This document shows, piece by piece, positions 1 through 5,960 of a DNA stretch of 9,032 bases (position 1 is its first letter; each line of letters starts with the position of its first letter). The DNA comes from Nitrosopumilaceae archaeon. Lineage in GTDB: Archaea > Thermoproteota > Nitrososphaeria > Nitrososphaerales > Nitrosopumilaceae. Location: assembly GCA_007571225.1 (NCBI GenBank), contig RKRU01000051.1, forward strand, positions 1-9,032, read 5' to 3'. The translations under genes and the position numbers were made by a program. The notes under the pieces were generated by a model. That model was not told where the DNA came from. It made no database searches and worked only from the letters and a program-made list of their open reading frames with translations.

Positions 1-2341
1 TCTGCATGTGGATGCTCTTCTCAGAGTATAGGCGCTGCCACAAATATTCGGTGATGAACGGCGTTATGGGCGCCAACAGTAAGAGTATGGTGGAGAGTAC
101 TTTGTGCAGCGTGTACAGGGCAGATGTCCTTCCACTATCAATTTTTTCGTCCATGGATGTATCTGCATACACCCTTGCCTTTACCATCTCCATGTAGTGT
201 GCTGCAAACAGGTTCCAAGTAAACTCCCTTATCGCTATGACAGGTATGAAGAAGTTGTACTGGCCATACCCGCTGCTACACTCTACTATGAGCTTGTCAA
301 GCTCGGCCAGTATCCATTTGTCAGTCTCGGCCAGTACGTATCTGTTGTTGCCACCGCCACCATTGTTGCCACCGCCACCATTGTTGCCACTCACACCGTT
401 GTCGCCCAATTGATTTGAGTCCTGCGCCTGTGCCACTAGTAAACCCTCACCATTGTTGTCGCCACCACTACCGCCTACACCTGTATCCACGCCGCCTGCA
501 TCTATATCACCAACGACTGCACCCGGCGGAACCTCAAATGAAGAGAGGAACCTCGATATGTTCCAGAGCTTGCTGAGGAACTTTTTTGCCGACTCCATCT
601 TCTTCTCGTTGCATCTAAAGTCATACCCGTGGTTTACTTCACTTGCACTCCAGAACCGAAACGTGTCTGCCCCCAGCCTCTCTATTATGGGAAGCGGGTC
701 CATAGCGTTTCCCCTACTCTTGCTCATCTTCAGGCCATGCTCGTCAAGTCCATACCCCATTATCCAAGCTTCAGACCACGGCGCAGTACCCGTAATCTTT
801 TTGCAGCGCAGCAGGGTATAGTACAGCCACGTCCTGATTATGTCCTTTGCCTGCGGCCTTATCGATACTGGATATACCTTCTCAAAAAAGCCGTCGCTTG
901 CGCCGTACCTGCTGATATACAGCGGTGAGACACTAGAGTCCATCCACGTATCAAACGTCCTCTCCTCGCCTGCAAACTCTGTGTGGCCGCACTTTTCACA
1001 CTCTTCGGCCGGACACTTCTCGGCCCATGGGCGGTAGTATCGGCCGGGCTCTGGCACATACGACTCTTTACATCTGGCACAGTACCATATGGGTATCTCT
1101 GTACCATAGTAGCGGCGCCGTGATATGGGCCAATCCATATTTACAGAACGGATCCAGTTGTGCAGGATCTCTCTGTGCATGGGGGGATAGAACCGTATGG
1201 TGCTGCCCATCTCCATCATTTTATCTGTATAGTTTTTTTGCCTCAGGTAGTACTCCTCCATAGGTATGATCTCGATCGGATTGCCACTCCTCTCAGATAC
1301 CGGCGTGCGATGTATGATCTCTTCTGTCTTTATAATTACGCCTGACTCCTCCATGTGCTCGATTATCTTTGCTCGCGCCTGCTTTGGCCTCAAACCCTCG
1401 TATCTGCCTGCCGCTGAGGTCATCTTGCCATCTAGGCCGATCGCGACTGTCTCTTCTAGGCCGAGCTCTCGAAATAGTGCTACGTCGTGCTGGTCGCCAT
1501 AACTACATATCATTACGGCGCCAGAGCCAAACTCGGTCTTGACTGAGTGGTGCGCCCGTATCTGCACTATACCTCCTGCAACTGGTACAGTCGCAGTCCT
1601 CCCCACATACGCAGAGTACCGTTCGTCGTCTGGATGCACAAGTATCGTCTTGCACGCGCAGAGTAGTTCGGGCCTGGTGCTGGCGACCACCACATATTCA
1701 TCATCATCATTATGATCCGCGCCCCCTACCTTGAACTTCATATATACCAGTTTGGATGGTACCTCTTTGTACGCTATCTCAGCATCAGATATAGTAGTTC
1801 CAGAGACCCAGTCGTAGTTGTTGGGCCTGTTTGCCAGATAAATGTCGCCGTCGTGCCACATTTTGATGAACGTGGCCTGGGTGAGACTCCTGTACTCGGG
1901 AGTGTCAGTATGATACCTCTCTGATATGTCTGCGCTCAGTCCTAGCGCGTCCATTATCTTGACCATCTCAGACTCTAGCTCGTCAAGTGCGGCGCGGCAC
2001 AGCTCTAAAAATTCGGTGCGCTCAGTCTCCTGCATTCTTATGCCGTGCTTTTTTTCGGTGTACATCTCAACTGGCAGACCATTTCGGTCTATTCCAATTG
2101 GAAAGTAGACGTTTTTGCCTGCCATGCGGGCCGTGCGCGCTATCATGTCGATCTGCGAGTAGTGGGCTGCTGCCCCTATGTGCCAAGGCCTGCCAGACGG
2201 GTACGGCGGAGGCGTATCAATGGTATAGTTTCTGCCAGCATCACTTGGTGTGAACCTGTAGGTGTACTCGTCTTTCCATCTTTGGCTGATCTCCCTCTCA
2301 AGTGTAGGATCCCATACCTTCTCCTCAATTCTGGCCATCAT
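1..2341 (-). CDS. valS: Valyl-tRNA synthetase, archaeal type (3' end outside window)
   Basis: Class I aminoacyl-tRNA synthetase that activates valine with ATP and charges tRNA-Val in the cytoplasm. About 780 residues are visible; the gene runs off the left edge inside the anticodon-binding domain. Visible motifs: the HIGH-region PPPYPSGRPWHIGA (residues 44-57, last His replaced by Ala), GIDRNGLPVE (83-92), editing-domain STRPELL (221-227) and HPDDERY (236-242), FGSGAVMICSYGD (271-283), HNWIRSVNMDWPISRRR (394-410), a zinc-ribbon-like Cys set (C421, C424, C443, C448, C451), and KMSKS (538-542). The FGSGAVMICS block and the RPQAKDIIRTW block (495-505) favour ValRS over IleRS or LeuRS. A Gly/Asn-rich insertion (about 611-666) separates the catalytic and anticodon-binding domains. 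The chosen start is the first of two adjacent ATGs, which overlaps the end of the upstream PTPS-like gene by 17 bases, so the two are probably co-transcribed. A short acidic run (HNDDDEY, 210-216) comes from a triplet repeat. Confidence 0.95.
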   Translation of the reverse strand, partial: MMARIEEKVWDPTLEREISQRWKDEYTYRFTPSDAGRNYTIDTPPPYPSGRPWHIGAAAHYSQIDMIARTARMAGKNVYFPIGIDRNGLPVEMYTEKKHGIRMQETERTEFLELCRAALDELESEMVKIMDALGLSADISERYHTDTPEYRSLTQATFIKMWHDGDIYLANRPNNYDWVSGTTISDAEIAYKEVPSKLVYMKFKVGGADHNDDDEYVVVASTRPELLCACKTILVHPDDERYSAYVGRTATVPVAGGIVQIRAHHSVKTEFGSGAVMICSYGDQHDVALFRELGLEETVAIGLDGKMTSAAGRYEGLRPKQARAKIIEHMEESGVIIKTEEIIHRTPVSERSGNPIEIIPMEEYYLRQKNYTDKMMEMGSTIRFYPPMHREILHNWIRSVNMDWPISRRRYYGTEIPIWYCARCKESYVPEPGRYYRPWAEKCPAEECEKCGHTEFAGEERTFDTWMDSSVSPLYISRYGASDGFFEKVYPVSIRPQAKDIIRTWLYYTLLRCKKITGTAPWSEAWIMGYGLDEHGLKMSKSRGNAMDPLPIIERLGADTFRFWSASEVNHGYDFRCNEKKMESAKKFLSKLWNISRFLSSFEVPPGAVVGDIDAGGVDTGVGGSGGDNNGEGLLVAQAQDSNQLGDNGVSGNNGGGGNNGGGGNNRYVLAETDKWILAELDKLIVECSSGYGQYNFFIPVIAIREFTWNLFAAHYMEMVKARVYADTSMDEKIDSGRTSALYTLHKVLSTILLLLAPITPFITEYLWQRLYSEKSIHMQ

Positions 2342-3167
2342 CGTAATCCCTGATTCGAGTTATTATGTGCGATCCCTTGTTGTACCCCTCGTACACGTAT
2401 ACCCCTACTGCCTCCACGTTGGGCGGCATCCGGGGCGCAAGCAACCTTATGAGTTCAGTCGAGAGGTTCTCCACTGTGGCCTCGCCTTTAAGCAGGTACG
2501 TAGTCGACTTTGGCACCTGCAAGTCAAAGAGCCCCCTCGGCCCATCAAACTTTATGGTATAATGCGAGTCGTCTTGTTTTGCCACGTACCGCTCGCTTAT
2601 GAAGAACTTGTGGTCAAATGCCGCTACGACCTCCCTTATGATCCTCTTTGCCTCGCCAAAGTCCACAAGTAAGTTATCCTTCATCTGGCCTATCAGTTCG
2701 ACCATTACCGATGAGGTATGGCCGTGCAGTATGGAGCACTTTTCGACTAGTGGGAGTATGTGGGCATAGTCAAACGAGAAGGACTCATCCTCTAAAAATA
2801 TAGAGCCAGTCTGGGGGGCCTCATCATAGCATACCATCTGGCTCATCTCGTCTGCGCGCGCCACATGTCTTGCATTGCCTACTGCAATTATGCGCGCCGC
2901 ATCATCTGTCGCATATTCGTTTTTTACCCTCTCGTAATGGGCCATGTCATCCTCGCCGTCTACGACCTTTATGAGACCCTTTGGAGTCTTAAAGTCCATG
3001 GTTATGGTGGAGCCATCCCCCAGTGTAATTTTATGGTCATACTCATACTCTATACCAAAAAAGTCTAGCATCTGGGATATTGTAAGCTGAGTTCTCGTCT
3101 TCAGGATGTTTCCTTTTTTGTCCATATATCTAAAGTCCGCATCGGGGCGCGGTGGGACATCATTCAT
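2325..3167 (-). CDS. PTPS/QueD-family protein with an extra N-terminal domain
   Basis: 280 residues. The C-terminal part (about 128-272) is a 6-pyruvoyl-tetrahydropterin synthase/QueD domain. These T-fold enzymes act on dihydroneopterin triphosphate to give 6-pyruvoyl- or 6-carboxy-tetrahydropterin, in pterin or 7-deazaguanine (queuosine/archaeosine) pathways. Zinc-ligand candidates are H136 (FDYAH), H148 and H150 (HGH). C144 sits four residues before H148 as the catalytic Cys does in CxxxHGH of QueD. Further matches are VDF (168-170), DHKFF (185-189), TVENL (231-235) and E260. The family is usually 115-150 residues, so residues 1-125 are extra. They read like a PD-(D/E)XK nuclease fold (MDF at 57-59, then IKVVDGED at 66-73), but a Lys sits where the catalytic Glu is expected. 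The gene heads an operon with valS, has a TATA box 25-32 bases before its ATG, and starts at the first ATG after it. Which pterin substrate it uses cannot be told from sequence. Confidence 0.85.
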   Translation of the reverse strand: MNDVPPRPDADFRYMDKKGNILKTRTQLTISQMLDFFGIEYEYDHKITLGDGSTITMDFKTPKGLIKVVDGEDDMAHYERVKNEYATDDAARIIAVGNARHVARADEMSQMVCYDEAPQTGSIFLEDESFSFDYAHILPLVEKCSILHGHTSSVMVELIGQMKDNLLVDFGEAKRIIREVVAAFDHKFFISERYVAKQDDSHYTIKFDGPRGLFDLQVPKSTTYLLKGEATVENLSTELIRLLAPRMPPNVEAVGVYVYEGYNKGSHIITRIRDYDDGQN

Positions 3168-3191
3168 GATGACGGTGTTTCTGGATTCGTT

Positions 3192-3199
3192 ATTATAAA
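3192..3199 (-). promoter_or_regulatory. TATA-like box for the PTPS-like/valS operon
   Basis: On the minus strand this reads TTTATAAT, centred about 28 bases before the ATG at 3167. That is the archaeal TATA-to-transcription-start distance, so the mRNA would be leaderless or nearly so. The A+T block is almost symmetric and could also fire rightward into 3220 and beyond. Position and composition are seen; function is inferred. Confidence 0.5.
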
Positions 3200-3289
3200 C
3201 TCTGTAATTGGCAGGGTAGGCTACCTTGGGTTTGCCATGCTTGGTTTGGTTTCACGTGTAGATACCTGATTCTGGGCAGACCCGGCAGG

Positions 3290-3465
3290 CCGCTTATGCT
3301 GAGCCTAGGCAGTCGTTGCGGTTTGTGGTATTCTGGTTTAGTGCCTTCTACTACCACAGGCTGGCCTGTGCTAAGCCTGAGAAGTCGTTGCAGCGACTGT
3401 GCTTATCGTACCCGGTATGCCTCATACCTAGTTGCTGCTCAAAAGGTGTAAAACCTAGTTGCCTT
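3290..3465. other. Intergenic segment dense in inverted and direct repeats; possible structured RNA
   Basis: This lies in the 431-base gene-free stretch 3168-3598. Visible elements: an imperfect 23-base direct repeat at 3297-3319 and 3369-3391 (19 of 23 identical); a perfect palindrome CACAGGC-TG-GCCTGTG at 3355-3370; arms TGTGGTA (3324-3330) and TACCACA (3352-3358); CAGTCGTTGC (3310-3319) pairing with GCAGCGACTG (3390-3399) with one G-U; GGTATG-CCT-CATACC (3414-3428); and the ten-mer ACCTAGTTGC at 3427-3436 and 3453-3462. The second direct-repeat copy can also pair with 3390-3398, so alternative folds exist. I see no ORF of note and match no known RNA family. TATA-like blocks lie on both sides (3191-3200 facing right; about 3529-3537 on the minus strand), so either strand could be transcribed. 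Confidence 0.3.
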
Positions 3466-3570
3466 ACTTTGGTTTCATATCGTCTCGCCTAAAATACTCA
3501 GACGGAGCGGTTTGTTGGCGGTGGACAGATAAACGGATCTGCTTTCATGAGTCCGAACTGTTGCAATAAA

Positions 3571-3581
3571 TTTTTGTATAT
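3571..3581 (+). promoter_or_regulatory. TATA-like box upstream of the IrrE-like gene
   Basis: TTTTTGTATAT is centred about 23 bases before the ATG at 3599, with A-rich CAATAAA just before it as a possible BRE. The spacing favours a leaderless transcript starting at or near 3599. It supports the upstream start codon over the internal ATGs at 3671 and 3716, although those remain possible with a longer leader. Confidence 0.45.
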
Positions 3582-3598
3582 GCAATCTATAATATGGT

Positions 3599-4915
3599 AT
3601 GAATCAAAGACAAGATAAGTTGAGTAGCGTAGCAACTCCCATTAACAATTGTCTGTTTTCTAGGCATAATATGCCAAAAAAACAAACAAAAACCAACGAG
3701 AAGCACTACGCCGATATGTCATCCAAACAGCGTTTGCGAATAGATGTACAACCGCATATGTTAAAGTGGGCCATTGAGCGTTCTGGCAAATCCATTGAAC
3801 AACTCTCACAGATAAACGGCCTGCACAAAATATCACAGTGGATGAGCGGAGAGTCCAAGCCTACGCTTCGCCAGCTGGCTGGGTTTACTAATGCTACGTA
3901 TGTCCCATTTGGGTACATGTTTCTTGCAAAACCGCCTAAGGAACGGATTCCGATCCCGCACTTTCGAACATTAAACACAAGATCCGCCCGCCCCAGCATA
4001 AATCTTATGGATACGCTTCGCACGGTAAAGCAGCGCCAGGATTGGGTGCGTGATTATCTAATCAGAGAAGAACATCCAGCATTGAAGTTTGTCAATTCTG
4101 CAAGTTTGACTGACACGGCTGTAGAGATTGCCGGTCGTATGAGAAAGGAACTGAATATGGATGATAATGAGACTGGAAAGAATGATGGGAAAGAGAAGAG
4201 GGAATCTGACCCAGACTCTTGGGAATCTGCACTGAAGAACATGATGGACAGGATGCAAGAGGTAGGTGTGTTTGTAATAATTAATGGTGTGGTTGGGAAC
4301 AATACCCATCGTCGATTGTCCGTGGAAGAGTTCAGGGGGTTTGTTCTTGTAGATGAGCATGCGCCATTTGTGTTCATCAATGGCGCAGATGCAAAGTCTG
4401 CTCAGATGTTTACTCTGGCACACGAACTGGCACACATCTGGCTTGGGGCCAGTGCGGTCTTTGACCTTTACAAGCTTGATCCTGCAGACGACGCAGTTGA
4501 ATTGTTGTGCAATCGAGTCGCTGCGGAATTTCTGCTGCCTGCTGCGAAGCTACTCCGATCCTGGGATCGGTTTGCTGAAAAGCCTGATCCATACAAGGCA
4601 GCCGCACAGTATTTCAAGGTAAGTCGTATTGTCGTGGCCCGCAGAGCCCTTGATCTAGGTATGATAAACCGGGATACGTTTTTGAACATCTTTGACAATG
4701 GCAGTAAGACTCCAGCAAAGCGTAGTGGCAGTGGCAGTGGTGGTAACTTTTATGCCACTGTCAATCTTCGTATCGGAAGGCGCTTTGGAAGAATGGTTGT
4801 CAGTGCCGTGCGCAGCGGTGAGATTCTCTATCGAGACGCATACGATTTGACAGATCTTAACCGATCCTCCTTTGAAAAATATGCGACATCGCTGGGCTTT
4901 GGAATGAACAATTAA
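3599..4915 (+). CDS. XRE-HTH + ImmA/IrrE metallopeptidase-like protein (putative antitoxin or regulator)
   Basis: 438 residues. Residues 1-45 are a Lys/Asn-rich extension. About 48-115 is a XRE-type helix-turn-helix (RIDVQPHMLKWAIERSG, then KISQWMSGESKPT, then PFGYMFL). About 215-355 is an ImmA/IrrE (COG2856) peptidase domain with HELAH (275-279) and the downstream ELLCNRVAAEFLLP block (301-314), which holds the likely third zinc ligand. A charged low-complexity linker (188-208) splits the two. The C-terminus (383-433, FYATVNLRIGRRFGRMV onward) resembles the tail of family members found beside DUF4411 toxins. Relatives cleave or bind repressors and can neutralise a partner toxin. The PIN-like gene lies 145 bases downstream on the same strand. 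Start choice: a TATA box fits 3599, and a diverged copy at 5665-5738 keeps the frame upstream of ATG 3671 (INNCLFSR in both), supporting translation from before 3671. Confidence 0.87.
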   Translation: MNQRQDKLSSVATPINNCLFSRHNMPKKQTKTNEKHYADMSSKQRLRIDVQPHMLKWAIERSGKSIEQLSQINGLHKISQWMSGESKPTLRQLAGFTNATYVPFGYMFLAKPPKERIPIPHFRTLNTRSARPSINLMDTLRTVKQRQDWVRDYLIREEHPALKFVNSASLTDTAVEIAGRMRKELNMDDNETGKNDGKEKRESDPDSWESALKNMMDRMQEVGVFVIINGVVGNNTHRRLSVEEFRGFVLVDEHAPFVFINGADAKSAQMFTLAHELAHIWLGASAVFDLYKLDPADDAVELLCNRVAAEFLLPAAKLLRSWDRFAEKPDPYKAAAQYFKVSRIVVARRALDLGMINRDTFLNIFDNGSKTPAKRSGSGSGGNFYATVNLRIGRRFGRMVVSAVRSGEILYRDAYDLTDLNRSSFEKYATSLGFGMNN

Positions 4916-4947
4916 ATTATATTTACTGGGCGTTGTTTGTGTCTCCC

Positions 4948-5040
4948 ATGCCTGAATTTAGACATAAATTTAGCAAATTGTTTACGCTAGATGTAAACAG
5001 TTACCCAATATGCATAATGTCTATTAAATACATTTTTTAA
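4948..5040 (+). CDS. Micro-ORF B (30 aa) between the IrrE-like and PIN-like genes
   Basis: An ATG-started ORF of 30 codons plus stop, 32 bases after the IrrE-like stop. Its core, RHKFSKLFTLDVNSY (residues 5-19), recurs at 5867-5938 as RHKFGKLFTLDVSSY with the ATG at the same distance. In the 15 core codons there are seven base differences. Five are synonymous third-position changes; the other two give S/G and N/S. This pattern suggests translated, selected sequence, but two copies are a small sample and the same bases carry a DNA dyad, so a regulatory DNA element is the main alternative. The C-terminal part (PICIMSIKYIF) is not shared. No known family is recognised. A T-run (5033-5038) overlaps the end. 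Confidence 0.35.
   Translation: MPEFRHKFSKLFTLDVNSYPICIMSIKYIF
4977..5002. promoter_or_regulatory. Perfect dyad TGTTTAC / GTAAACA, candidate operator or recombination site
   Basis: Seven-base arms at 4979-4985 and 4993-4999 surround a seven-base centre. Allowing one G-T pair, the symmetry extends three bases further out on each side. It lies between the IrrE-like and PIN-like genes, about 60 bases before the PIN start. A second copy with one arm change is at 5899-5919, and a third half-site at 5842-5853. Candidate roles are an operator for the XRE-HTH protein, an RNA hairpin, or a recombinase core site. None can be proved here. Confidence 0.4.
5023..5031 (+). promoter_or_regulatory. Possible TATA-like box for the PIN-like gene
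   Basis: An A+T-rich ATTAAATAC block lies about 34 bases before ATG 5061 in a generally A+T-rich stretch. It could give the toxin-like gene its own transcript. The match to the archaeal consensus is weak, and read-through from the upstream gene is equally possible. Confidence 0.25.
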
Positions 5041-5060
5041 ATGAGTTTTTGATACTTTTA

Positions 5061-5582
5061 ATGCAAATGAGTCAGGTTTCAAAGTTCAATTACATTCTTG
5101 ATACAAATGTGTTCATTGAGGCCTATAACAGTTATTATGCCTTTGATCTTGTCCCAAAATTTTGGCAGATGTTGATAGTACAGGCACAATTGGGTAATGT
5201 GAGGAGCATAGATCATGTTTTACGTGAGATCAATAGTGGAGACGATGATCTACAAAGATGGGTAGTCAGCGAATTTAATCAATGGTTTGAGAATACGGAA
5301 CAACACGACATCATGAAGGCATACTCCCAGATCATTGATTGGTCCAGTGACGCTGGAAACTATACTGACAAAGCAAAGAACGAATTTGCGCAGTTTGAAA
5401 ATGCTGATGCGTGGGTGGTTGCATATGCACTGGTCGCGAAATCTGTGGTAGTGACACTTGAGAAATTAAACGATAATGTGACAAAGAGGATTCCGATTCC
5501 AAACGCCTGCGAAGTATTTAACATCAAATATATTAATACATTTGAAATGATGCGCCAATTACACATGATGCCTCTTGAATAG
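5061..5582 (+). CDS. DUF4411 PIN-like domain protein, putative toxin ribonuclease
   Basis: 173 residues from ATG 5061. It spans the whole DUF4411 type of PIN-like fold, a Mg-dependent RNase relative. The acidic residues expected at the active site are present: D14 in YILDTNVFIEA, E56 in VLREIN, D116 in ENADAWVVAYA, and E134 in VVVTLEK. Also typical are YYAFDLVPKFW (25-35), SGDDDLQRW (59-67) and the C-terminal IPIPNACEVFNIKYIN (144-159). Because the acidic set is intact, the enzyme is probably active. It follows a XRE/IrrE gene on the same strand, an arrangement I recall as recurrent for DUF4411 and interpreted as a type II toxin-antitoxin pair. The reading frame opens earlier with a TTG at 5049, and ATG 5067 is a third choice; conserved sequence begins only at about residue 9, so the start is uncertain. 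No Shine-Dalgarno sequence is seen. Confidence 0.88.
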   Translation: MQMSQVSKFNYILDTNVFIEAYNSYYAFDLVPKFWQMLIVQAQLGNVRSIDHVLREINSGDDDLQRWVVSEFNQWFENTEQHDIMKAYSQIIDWSSDAGNYTDKAKNEFAQFENADAWVVAYALVAKSVVVTLEKLNDNVTKRIPIPNACEVFNIKYINTFEMMRQLHMMPLE

Positions 5583-5634
5583 TTGCAGGTTCCGTTCAGA
5601 AATGGTGGATTGGGTGTGGTAAGAGACACATCAT

Positions 5635-5768
5635 GTGCGGCAGACCGCATACGTAGTATCTCTCATTAACAATTGCCTTTTTTCTAGGCGTAATATGCAA
5701 AAAAAAAAACAGACAAAAACCAATGAGAGGGACTACGCGTTCTTGAGGACATGCCCGATCTGCTGTTT
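5635..5768 (+). pseudogene. Truncated duplicate (A') of the IrrE-like gene's N-terminal region
   Basis: Bases 5665-5738 match 3641-3711 at 63 of 71 aligned positions plus one in-frame 3-base insertion. The frame is preserved: INNCLFSRRNMQKKKQTKTN here against INNCLFSRHNMPKKQTKTN in the intact gene, continuing to a shared YA. After 5738 the match stops, and the frame ends in TAA at 5766-5768. There is no HTH and no peptidase domain. No TATA-like box lies ahead of it, and GTG 5635 is the only in-frame start upstream of ATG 5695. I read it as the 5' stump of a second IrrE-like gene. A conserved 5' regulatory sequence that happens to be in frame is the alternative. Confidence 0.6.
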
Positions 5769-5843
5769 TTAAACGAAATTCATGAAAAGCTCAGTTGTAT
5801 CTTTTTGTTTTTTGAGTATGATGAGAAGACTGCTAGGATGTAA
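5751..5843 (+). other. A+T-rich spacer between duplicated flanks A' and B'
   Basis: It holds a 30-codon ORF (from ATG 5751, ending EYDEKTARM-stop) that ends 23 bases before micro-ORF B', mimicking the 32-base gap between the IrrE-like stop and B. The peptide shows no clear match to the IrrE-like C-terminus, so it may be chance sequence or a decayed remnant. T-runs at 5765-5769 and 5802-5813 could act as oligo-T terminators for the PIN-like transcript. Confidence 0.25.
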
Positions 5844-5923
5844 CTGTTTACGCCTCCTAAGTCTAAATGACTTATTCTAGGCACAAGTTTGGCAAATTGT
5901 TTACGCTGGACGTAAGCAGTTAC
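5840..5923. repeat. 13-base inverted repeat enclosing micro-ORF B'
   Basis: The left arm GTAACTGTTTACG (5840-5852) and right arm CGTAAGCAGTTAC (5911-5923) are complementary except for one G-T pair. The left arm also contains AACTGTTTACGC, a direct near-copy of AATTGTTTACGC at 4977-4988 and 5897-5908. The 84-base unit could be a hairpin in RNA, a pair of operator half-sites, or the ends of a very small element. No target-site duplication is evident. Confidence 0.4.
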
Positions 5924-5938
5924 TATATGGGCTTCTGA
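5867..5938 (+). CDS. Micro-ORF B' (23 aa), second copy of B
   Basis: ATG at 5867 to TGA at 5936-5938. Codons 5-19 encode RHKFGKLFTLDVSSY against RHKFSKLFTLDVNSY in B, both starting four codons after ATG. Over the first 57 bases the copies agree at 46 positions. The tail differs (YMGF here). There is no partner PIN gene downstream; PCD lies beyond on the other strand. Either it is a decayed twin left by duplication or an independent copy of a short functional unit. Confidence 0.3.
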   Translation: MTYSRHKFGKLFTLDVSSYYMGF

Positions 5939-5960
5939 TTGACATCATTACAATGCCGGG

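Noticed and set aside
345..389. Short tandem repeats that might suggest a CRISPR-like array
   Set aside because: The units are contiguous 18-mers without spacers and are in frame within valS.
2262..2672. 136-codon plus-strand ORF across the PTPS-like/valS junction
   Set aside because: Antisense to two genes with clear motifs; no recognisable domain.
3166..3172. ATGATGA resembling a C box of a C/D guide RNA
   Set aside because: It overlaps the start codon of the PTPS-like gene on the opposite strand, and no CTGA D box sits at a suitable distance.
4054..4435. Two minus-strand ORFs of 108 and 125 codons
   Set aside because: They lie antisense inside the IrrE-like gene over its linker and peptidase coding region, show no family motifs, and are Ser/Cys/Ile-rich as shadow ORFs often are.
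5751..5843. 30-codon ORF between A' and B' as a gene or as a remnant of the IrrE-like C-terminus
   Set aside because: Only a vague E-Y similarity to the IrrE-like tail; no motif and no second copy, so not called as a gene.
3599..5940. An insertion sequence or integrase-borne element carrying the cassette
   Set aside because: No transposase or integrase ORF and no clear terminal repeats with target duplication are visible; only the internal duplicated flanks are.
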